Positions 1 through 5,411 of a stretch of DNA of 9,469 bases are shown piece after piece. Made by a program: the position numbers and the translations under genes. The notes below the pieces were generated by a model. It ran no database searches. It was not told the origin of the DNA and saw only the letters and a list, made by a program, of their open reading frames with translations. The DNA is from JBARCX01 sp049794535 (GTDB taxonomy: Bacteria; Pseudomonadota; Gammaproteobacteria; Xanthomonadales; Rhodanobacteraceae), in assembly GCA_049794535.1 (NCBI GenBank), contig JBARCX010000434.1:1-9469 (forward strand), read 5' to 3'. How positions within the stretch are numbered: the first letter of the stretch is position 1; every line of letters starts with the position of its first letter.

Positions 1-158
1 AAGCCACACCGGATGTGCGTGAGTTCGTCTACCGCATCAAAGCCACCAATGCCGGCAAGTTCATCGTGCCGCCGGCTTACGGCGAGTCGATGTACGACCG
101 TACCATCCAAGCGCGCTCACCGGGTGGCACCACGTTGACCGTCGTGCAAAAGCCGTGA
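1..158 (+). CDS. Alpha-2-macroglobulin family protein (YfhM-like), C-terminal end only
   Basis: Only the last 51 residues are in the window, read in the frame starting at base 3 and ending with TGA at 156-158. The visible part contains VREFVYRIKATNAGKF, IVPPAYGESMYD and a final GGTTLTVV strand. This resembles the end of bacterial alpha-2-macroglobulins, where a beta-rich receptor-binding-like domain closes the protein. The call rests strongly on context: in many proteobacteria the gene for this large periplasmic lipoprotein (E. coli yfhM) lies directly upstream of pbpC, as here. Such proteins are thought to trap foreign proteases that breach the outer membrane while PBP1C repairs the wall. 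The thioester motif and lipobox lie outside the window, so neither can be checked. Without the neighbour the fragment would be too short for a firm family call. Confidence 0.75.
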   Translation, partial: ATPDVREFVYRIKATNAGKFIVPPAYGESMYDRTIQARSPGGTTLTVVQKP

Positions 159-177
159 TGAGTGGTCGGCTACTACG

Positions 178-212
178 CCCTCTCCCCGTTGGGGAGAGGG
201 CAGGGTGAGGGG
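178..212. repeat. REP-like palindrome between the alpha-2-macroglobulin gene and pbpC
   Basis: CCCTCTCCCC (178-187) is followed by a 3-base loop and its exact complement GGGGAGAGGG (191-200), then CAGGGTGAGGGG. This sequence type recurs as a dispersed extragenic element in many proteobacterial genomes (recalled, not searched). It sits 19 bases after the upstream stop codon. It has no T-tract, so it is not a classical terminator, although it could stabilise the 3' end of the upstream mRNA. Its right end, GAGGGG at 207-212, also supplies the only purine-rich sequence before the pbpC start. Confidence 0.7.
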
Positions 213-215
213 TAG

Positions 216-2618
216 GTGCTCGCCCTAACGTCCATGCTCCGATCCATTGCTCGTTCACTGTGGCGCTGGCTTTTGCGTTGGCAAAATTGGCTGGCTGGAT
301 TCGTGCTCGTTGTCGCTCTTCTGATCGGTTGTCGGTTATGGCCACATCCACCATTGCGCGACTGGCTACCATCGTCCACGGCGGTATACGACGATCATGG
401 CCGCTTGTTGCGGCTTACCCTCGCCAGCGATGACAGATACCGATTGTGGGTGCCGCTCAAAGAGATCTCGCCACAGCTAGTCGAAGGCGTCTTGCTGCAC
501 GAAGATCGGTGGTACAACTGGCATGCCGGTTTTAACCCATACGGATTGTTGCGCGGTGCATGGATCACCTATGCGCGACATGGTCATCCACAGGGTGGCT
601 CCACCATCACCATGCAGCTTGCGCGCCTGCTGTGGCAGCTCAATACACGCACACCGAGTGGCAAGTTGCATCAAGTACTGCGGGCGACTCAGCTGGAGCT
701 GTTCTATTCGAAGCAGCAGATTCTTGAGGCCTATCTCAACGATGCCCCCTATGGGCGCAACGTCGAAGGTGTCGGCGCGGCCAGCTTGGCTTACTTCGAC
801 AAACCCGCCAATCAACTTACGTTGCCAGAAGCACTGACTCTTGCAGTGATTCCGCAGGATCCAGTGCGACGGCTGCGTGCCACGCAACCGGCAGACGATG
901 CCCTCATCAATCCACAACTGGCCGCGGCGCGTAACCGGCTATATACCCGCTGGCTGCGCAAGCATCCGCATGATGCGTCACTCAAGCCGCTGTTCGCACT
1001 GCCATTGAACCTGCGCCCATTGACGCAATTGCCGTTCGATGCGCCGCATGCGGTGGAGCAGGTATTGGCTGCGCAGCGCATCACGGGTGCTGGTGATTCC
1101 GCGCGACTCGTCACCACTATCGATCTTGATCTGCAACATAGCCTGGAACGTCAGGTCGCACGTTATGTGCAACGCAATGCTTCGCGCGGCATTCGCAACG
1201 CAGCGGCGATCCTGGTCGACACCCGCGATATGGGCATCAAGGCAATGGTTGGCTCGGCCAACTACTTTGATGCTTCGATTCAGGGTCAGGTCAACGGTAC
1301 GTTGGCGAAGCGTTCGCCGGGCTCCACGTTGAAGCCTTTCATCTATGCATTGGGTTTCGATCAAGGCGTACTACATCCGCAGACCGTGTTGCGCGATGTG
1401 CCGACCGCGTTCGGCCCTTATGCACCGGAGAACTTCGACGGTCACTTTCTCGGTCCGATCACCGCGACGCAGGCGTTGATCCGCAGCCGCAACATTCCGG
1501 CGGTATGGGTGGCCTCACAACTTCATCAGCCCAATCTGTACGACTTCCTGCACGATGCGGGGATCAGTCGCATGGCGAGCGAGCAGCATTACGGTCTGGC
1601 GCTCGTGCTCGGTGGCGGCGAGGTAACAATGCAAGAGCTGGCTGGCTTGTACGCCATGTTGACCAATCGTGGTCTGCTGAAACCTTTACGCCTGCGCGCC
1701 GATGATCCGCAAGTAGACGGCACGCGCATGCTCAGCGATGAAGCCAGTTTCATGGTGATGGATATGCTTCGGCAAAACCCGCGGCCCGATGAGACGACTG
1801 GCGCGCAACCGTTGTCATGGCCGGTGTATTGGAAGACCGGTACCTCGTGGGCCTTTCGTGATGCGTGGACCGCAGGCAGCTTCGGCCCCTATGTGCTGGT
1901 GGTGTGGGTAGGTAATTTCGACAGCACCGGCAACCCAGCCTTCGTTGGCGCGGAAGCGGCGGCGCCGCTGTTCTTCCAGATGGTCGATGCCTTGCACGCG
2001 GAGCATCCGCATCTGCAAGAGCCGGTGCGGCATATGCCGGCCAACCTCAAGCGCGTGGAGATCTGCCTCGCCAGTGGTGAGCTGCCGAACCAGTGGTGTC
2101 CGCAAAAAGGCTGGACGTGGTTCATCCCGGGTAAGTCGCCGATCAAGGTGAGTAACGTGCACCGGCCGGTGGTGATAGATGACGCGACGGGCCAGCCCGC
2201 ATGTCCGCCCTATGCTGGCAAGCACACCCATGTGGAGGTCTACGAATTCTGGTCATCGGATTTGCAGCAGGTATTCGCACAAGCCGGTATTCCACGGCGC
2301 AAACCGCCACAGAACCTTTCCTGCAACGGGGCCGGCCAGCCGGGTGGCGATCCACCGCAAATCACCTCACCGCTGCGTGGCAGCACGTATGCGCTGCGCT
2401 TGAAGCAACAAGGGATGGAACGTATTGCCCTAAGCGCAACGAGTGATGCCGATGCGCACGCGCTGTATTGGTTTGTCGACGATGCGTATATCGGCCGCAG
2501 CGCGCCTGGCGAATCCTTGTTCTGGCAGCCGCAAAGTGCAGGGCAATACAACGTGCGTGTCGTTGACGATCATGGCCGTACTGACCAACGCCCGTTAGGT
2601 GTGAGCTTGGTCGAGTGA
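216..2618 (+). CDS. pbpC: Penicillin-binding protein 1C, bifunctional peptidoglycan glycosyltransferase/transpeptidase
   Basis: An inner-membrane murein synthase of 800 residues that polymerises lipid II into glycan strands and is built to cross-link them in the periplasm. A single membrane anchor lies at about residues 24-41. The GT51 domain shows EDRWYNWHAG with the catalytic Glu at 96, GGSTITMQ at 127-134 and the KQQILEAYLNDAPYG motif. The transpeptidase domain has STLK (nucleophile Ser370, Lys373), SRN at 424-426 and KTGTS at 540-544, so all active-site motifs are intact. The last ~90 residues (about 710-800) fit the BiPBP_C domain typical of PBP1C and absent from PBP1A/1B. Two starts are possible: GTG 216 (GAGGGG only 3 bases upstream) and ATG 234 (no clear ribosome site); the N-terminus is therefore uncertain by 6 residues. 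The preceding gene is its usual partner, the alpha-2-macroglobulin. Confidence 0.97.
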   Translation: MLALTSMLRSIARSLWRWLLRWQNWLAGFVLVVALLIGCRLWPHPPLRDWLPSSTAVYDDHGRLLRLTLASDDRYRLWVPLKEISPQLVEGVLLHEDRWYNWHAGFNPYGLLRGAWITYARHGHPQGGSTITMQLARLLWQLNTRTPSGKLHQVLRATQLELFYSKQQILEAYLNDAPYGRNVEGVGAASLAYFDKPANQLTLPEALTLAVIPQDPVRRLRATQPADDALINPQLAAARNRLYTRWLRKHPHDASLKPLFALPLNLRPLTQLPFDAPHAVEQVLAAQRITGAGDSARLVTTIDLDLQHSLERQVARYVQRNASRGIRNAAAILVDTRDMGIKAMVGSANYFDASIQGQVNGTLAKRSPGSTLKPFIYALGFDQGVLHPQTVLRDVPTAFGPYAPENFDGHFLGPITATQALIRSRNIPAVWVASQLHQPNLYDFLHDAGISRMASEQHYGLALVLGGGEVTMQELAGLYAMLTNRGLLKPLRLRADDPQVDGTRMLSDEASFMVMDMLRQNPRPDETTGAQPLSWPVYWKTGTSWAFRDAWTAGSFGPYVLVVWVGNFDSTGNPAFVGAEAAAPLFFQMVDALHAEHPHLQEPVRHMPANLKRVEICLASGELPNQWCPQKGWTWFIPGKSPIKVSNVHRPVVIDDATGQPACPPYAGKHTHVEVYEFWSSDLQQVFAQAGIPRRKPPQNLSCNGAGQPGGDPPQITSPLRGSTYALRLKQQGMERIALSATSDADAHALYWFVDDAYIGRSAPGESLFWQPQSAGQYNVRVVDDHGRTDQRPLGVSLVE

Positions 2619-2637
2619 ACCGCGCTATGCTCGACCA
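2608..2637. other. Inverted repeat spanning the pbpC stop codon
   Basis: TGGTCGAG (2608-2615) and CTCGACCA (2630-2637) are exact complements separated by 14 bases; the pbpC TGA at 2616-2618 lies in the loop. There is no T-run after the stem, so a factor-independent terminator is unlikely. It could be a 3'-end stabilising stem, a protein site, or chance. Confidence 0.3.
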
Positions 2638-2670
2638 TCGCACTACGCCCTGCGAGTTAATAACCCGAGC

Positions 2671-3960
2671 ATGAAGCAGCCTCCGGTTCCTTCCTACTAC
2701 CGTGCTACGGCAACGCCGTACGAGCCGTACGCGCCATTGCAGGGCCGGCATGAGACGCGCATCGCCATCGTGGGCGGTGGCTATGCCGGGCTCAATACGG
2801 CGCTTGGTCTGGTTGAGCGTGGCGTTCGCGATGTCGTGCTGTTGGAGCGCGAGCAGATCGGCTTTGGCGCCTCGGGCCGCAACGGTGGCTTCGTCTTTGG
2901 TGGCTACTCGCTGGGTGAGCAGTCACTGCTCGATCAATTGGGTGAGCCGCGTGCACGCGCGTTGTTCCATCTCACTACAGAGGCAGTAGAGCGGATTCGC
3001 CAACGCATCACGAAATACGCGATTGCCTGTGACGCCGTCGATCAAGGTGTTATCTGGGCCAACTGGTTCCGCGATCCAGCCGTGCTGCGTAAACGTCAGC
3101 AATTACTCGCCGAGCACTACGACACGCACTGGGACTGGCTGCCACAAGAGGAGTTGCGCGAACGCATACGCAGCGACCGGTATTACGATGGCCTGTACGA
3201 GCGCAATGCCTTACATCTGCATCCACTCAACTACGCCATTGGCCTCGCCGCAGCGGCAGCCGGGCAGGGTGTACGCATTCATGAAGAGAGCGACGTGTGG
3301 CGGTTGCGGCGTGAAGGCACACGCTGGTGCCTGAGTACGCCGCAAGGTGAACTGCTGGCCGATCAGGTGGTACTGGCCTGTGGCGGTTATCTGGCCGGTC
3401 TGCAAAAAAAGATCGACCGCGCGATCCTGCCCATCGCGACCTACGTGATGGCGACCGAGCCACTCGGCGAACGTCTGGACGAATGCTTGCAGACACGTGC
3501 TGCGATTTACGACAGCCGTTTTGCGTTCGACTATTACCGCCCGCTACCGGACACCCGATTGCTATGGGGCGGCCGCATTTCGGTCCGTAATCGCTCACCG
3601 CGTGCGGTACAAAAGCTGCTCGGCAATGACTTGCTGCGGGTATTCCCGCAATTGAAAGGTGTGAAGATCGATTACGCGTGGTCAGGCTTGATGAGCTATG
3701 CGCGACATCAAATGCCGCAGATCGGCAGTAGTGGCGATGGCCTGTGGTGGGCGCAAGCATTTGGCGGTCATGGCGTAGCGCCAACATGTGCCGCGGGTGA
3801 GTTGCTCGCTGCAGCGCTTGCCGAGGGCGATGAGGGCTGGAAGCAGTTCTCTGACTATGGCTTGGCGAATACGCATCGGCCGTTAGGCTTCCTCGCTGCG
3901 CAAGCCAGCTACTGGTGGTACGAATGCAACGATTGGTTCAAGACGAGATTGGAAGGATGA
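2671..3960 (+). CDS. FAD-dependent oxidoreductase, PuuB/OrdL (DAO) family
   Basis: A 429-residue flavoprotein of the D-amino-acid-oxidase fold. The N-terminus has the SYYRATATPYEPY stretch typical of the gamma-glutamylputrescine oxidase group, then a Rossmann dinucleotide motif IAIVGGGYAG at 31-40 for the FAD ADP moiety, and GFGASGRNGG with SGRNGG at 68-73, a signature of this group. Later family-like blocks are HLHPLNYAIGLAAA, FDYYRPLPDTRLLWGGR, FPQLKGVKIDYAWSG and a C-terminal FGGHGV flavin-binding segment. No signal peptide is seen, so it is probably cytosolic. It should oxidise a C-N bond in an amine or amino acid, releasing aldehyde or keto acid, ammonia and H2O2. The substrate is not readable: no other putrescine-pathway gene is nearby, so PuuB function is only one option. 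The ATG lacks a strong Shine-Dalgarno. Its stop overlaps the csaA start (ATGA), which implies co-transcription. Confidence 0.92.
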   Translation: MKQPPVPSYYRATATPYEPYAPLQGRHETRIAIVGGGYAGLNTALGLVERGVRDVVLLEREQIGFGASGRNGGFVFGGYSLGEQSLLDQLGEPRARALFHLTTEAVERIRQRITKYAIACDAVDQGVIWANWFRDPAVLRKRQQLLAEHYDTHWDWLPQEELRERIRSDRYYDGLYERNALHLHPLNYAIGLAAAAAGQGVRIHEESDVWRLRREGTRWCLSTPQGELLADQVVLACGGYLAGLQKKIDRAILPIATYVMATEPLGERLDECLQTRAAIYDSRFAFDYYRPLPDTRLLWGGRISVRNRSPRAVQKLLGNDLLRVFPQLKGVKIDYAWSGLMSYARHQMPQIGSSGDGLWWAQAFGGHGVAPTCAAGELLAAALAEGDEGWKQFSDYGLANTHRPLGFLAAQASYWWYECNDWFKTRLEG

Positions 3961-4313
3961 GCGAACAAAGCATGCAAAGCCCGACGGAAATCAGTTGGGC
4001 CGATTTTGAGAAAGTACACCTAGTTGCTGGCACCGTAATCAAGGTGGAAGCTTTTCCGGAGGCGCGCAAGCCAGCATGGAAAGTGTGGGTGGATTTCGGA
4101 CCCTACGGCGAGAAGAAAACCAGTGCGCAGATAGCCGCGCTGTACACGGCTGAGGATCTCGTCGGCCGGCAGATTGTCGGCGTGATCAACTTCCCCGAGA
4201 AGCAAATCGGCCCCTTCCGTTCGCAATTCCTGCTCACCGGTTTTCATACCGACGAAGGTGTAGTGATCACCGCGATCGAGCGTCCTGTACCTAACGGTAC
4301 GCGGCTGGCCTGA
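3957..4313 (+). CDS. csaA: tRNA-binding protein, CsaA family
   Basis: A protein of 118 residues from this start, built of a single tRNA-binding (EMAP-II/Trbp111-like) OB-fold. Recognisable family blocks in order are SWADFEKVHLVAGTVIKVE, FPEARKPAWKVWVDFG, KKTSAQI, VGVINFPEKQIGPFRSQFL and a C-terminal VPNGTRL. CsaA proteins form dimers, bind the outside corner of tRNA and were first described as having chaperone or secretion-related activity in Bacillus; the physiological role in proteobacteria is unsettled. The ATG at 3957 overlaps the oxidoreductase stop (ATGA), so translational coupling is likely, with GGAAGG directly before it. The open frame continues 14 codons further upstream inside the oxidoreductase, and another in-frame ATG lies at 3972. 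The length matches the ~110-residue family after a short extra N-terminus. Confidence 0.93.
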   Translation: MSEQSMQSPTEISWADFEKVHLVAGTVIKVEAFPEARKPAWKVWVDFGPYGEKKTSAQIAALYTAEDLVGRQIVGVINFPEKQIGPFRSQFLLTGFHTDEGVVITAIERPVPNGTRLA

Positions 4314-4403
4314 TATGACGGCAGCACCCGCACGGTAGGAGAGCGAACGCTGGTAAGCGGCATGCTCCGGCGGGGGGATAGTTTATCAATGCATGCCACA
4401 CGG

Positions 4404-4422
4404 AGCCTATGAATAGGCTTTT
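4404..4422 (+). terminator. Probable Rho-independent terminator after csaA
   Basis: AGCCTA (4404-4409), the tetraloop TGAA and TAGGCT (4414-4419) form a 6-bp perfect stem, extendable to 7 pairs with a 2-base loop, followed by TTTT at 4419-4422. It lies about 90 bases after the csaA stop, just before the converging minus-strand gene ends at 4429. The stem and T-run are short, so efficiency is uncertain. In the opposite direction the stem is not followed by T's. Confidence 0.6.
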
Positions 4423-4428
4423 GGGTGC

Positions 4429-4836
4429 TCACGCATTGTTGTCGAGATCGCGCCGCACCTTGAGTGTGCGCTCAATCAGTTGGCTGTAGCGCAGCAAGCC
4501 CTCCTGCCATGTATCCAGCGCAGCCTGCCGCAGCGCTTCGTCATCCTGCGGCAGAAATTCATGCAACTCATCGACAAGGTTGGGCTTGTTCACGTCCCAG
4601 TTGATCGCCAGCAGTTCGATGGCCGGATGCGAGGCAATCAACATCTCCAGCACGAACTGTTGCACGCTCACTTTGTAACTGACTTGGGCCAACTGCTGTA
4701 AGAGTGGCTGGAGTTGTCCTTCCACGAAGTGATGTGCGTCGATGGCGCGATTCAGCCGCAGGCCCACTTCCGCTTGCAGGTCGGCGACGGCCTGTTGCCG
4801 ACGTCGTTCGCGTCTACGTTTCCACCAGTCGATCAT
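4429..4836 (-). CDS. Hypothetical protein downstream of the lipase effector, gene 2
   Basis: Not recognised. It encodes 135 residues, beginning MIDWWKRRRERRRQQAV, a strongly basic N-terminus, followed by an apparently all-helical body rich in Leu, Gln and Glu, with VSVQQFVLEMLIASHPAIELLAINWDV in the middle and an acidic-to-mixed C-terminal helix. No signal peptide or clear membrane segment is visible. The ATG at 4836 is chosen because it overlaps the stop of the upstream minus-strand gene as ATGA, a normal sign of translational coupling; the frame is open much further upstream, but that stretch is the antisense-like shadow of the upstream gene. It is the last gene of the minus-strand cluster and converges on csaA with the small terminator between them. 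It may belong to the effector operon or be a separate unit with its coupled partner. Confidence 0.7.
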   Translation of the reverse strand: MIDWWKRRRERRRQQAVADLQAEVGLRLNRAIDAHHFVEGQLQPLLQQLAQVSYKVSVQQFVLEMLIASHPAIELLAINWDVNKPNLVDELHEFLPQDDEALRQAALDTWQEGLLRYSQLIERTLKVRRDLDNNA

Positions 4837-5300
4837 GACGAGAGGCTCCGGGTCAGGGAAAGGGGCGCTGCGTCTTCGACGAAATACTTTGGTTTGATGC
4901 GATTCAAGCCATGTTCGGAAACACATTTCGCGCACCACTGCCGCAACATCGCCAGTGCTATCCGCCAGCGCGGAATCGGATCGGGCGCGCCCTGGGTGTA
5001 CACCAGGTACTGGACTTGATTGCCAACACGGTTGTAGTCGCGACAAGCGTAATAGTAGGGGTGTTGGCCAAAGTGCCTCGTATTGCGTTCCAGCATCTGA
5101 AACTTCCAGCGGACATCGACGATCCATTGCCGACCCAAAGGTCGGTCACCGTCGAGCACGATGGCGATACGCCCATTTTCTAGCCCGACATGTTCAATAG
5201 TCACTGGCTCCAGCGGCTCAAAGAAGATCGGAATGTCAAAAGGAGTGGGCAGGTAGGGGTGGAGCACCAGGTAGTCTCCGGCTCTGGGTCGTTCGATCAT
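4833..5300 (-). CDS. Hypothetical protein downstream of the lipase effector, gene 1
   Basis: Not recognised. It encodes 155 residues starting MIERPRAGDYLVLHPYLPTPFDIPIFFEPL, then VTIEHVGLENGRIAIVLDGDRPLGRQWIVDVRWKF, which reads as alternating beta strands, and an aromatic segment HPYYYACRDYNRVGNQVQYLVY. Near the C-terminus is CAKC within an apparent helix (RIALAMLRQWCAKCVSEHGL), possibly a metal or redox pair, though one CxxC alone proves nothing. There is no signal peptide, so a cytosolic place is likely. The start is firm: AAGGAGG lies 7 bases upstream. The stop overlaps the next gene as ATGA, so the two are surely translated together. The gap to the effector stop is 111 bases with no clear terminator, which allows read-through from the effector but does not prove it. 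Possible roles, all inferred, are an adaptor or chaperone for the effector, or an unrelated gene pair. Confidence 0.75.
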   Translation of the reverse strand: MIERPRAGDYLVLHPYLPTPFDIPIFFEPLEPVTIEHVGLENGRIAIVLDGDRPLGRQWIVDVRWKFQMLERNTRHFGQHPYYYACRDYNRVGNQVQYLVYTQGAPDPIPRWRIALAMLRQWCAKCVSEHGLNRIKPKYFVEDAAPLSLTRSLSS

Positions 5301-5307
5301 CTGTTGA

Positions 5308-5314
5308 CCTCCTT
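5308..5314 (-). promoter_or_regulatory. Strong ribosome binding site of the 155-residue gene
   Basis: On the minus strand AAGGAGG ends 7 bases before the ATG at 5300. The surrounding ATCAAGGAG is identical to the sequence before the lipase effector start, with the same spacing. This supports both starts. Confidence 0.8.
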
Positions 5315-5411
5315 GATACGCTGCGGGCTACTTTGATCTCGAAAATAGCTTCGGCGGGAGAGAGGGCGTTGATACGCGGCAATGCGCACCGACGATGTTC
5401 GGCGTTGCCGT

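Noticed and set aside
477..1364. Several minus-strand open frames opposite pbpC
   Set aside because: They overlap the intact glycosyltransferase and transpeptidase coding frame and show no domain-like sequence.
3915..3956. Upstream start for csaA at 3915
   Set aside because: It would add 14 residues encoded inside the oxidoreductase and not aligned to the CsaA family. The ATG at 3957 gives the normal ATGA overlap and near-family length.
4837..5127. N-terminal extension of the 135-residue gene to a 232-residue frame
   Set aside because: The extension lies fully inside the 155-residue gene in another frame, has low-complexity Pro/Ser/Arg content, and ignores the ATGA junction at 4836.
5301..5411. 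Terminator or promoter between the effector and the 155-residue gene
   Set aside because: Only a weak imperfect stem (around 5378-5405) without a T-tract, and no convincing -35/-10 pair, was seen in the 111-base gap.
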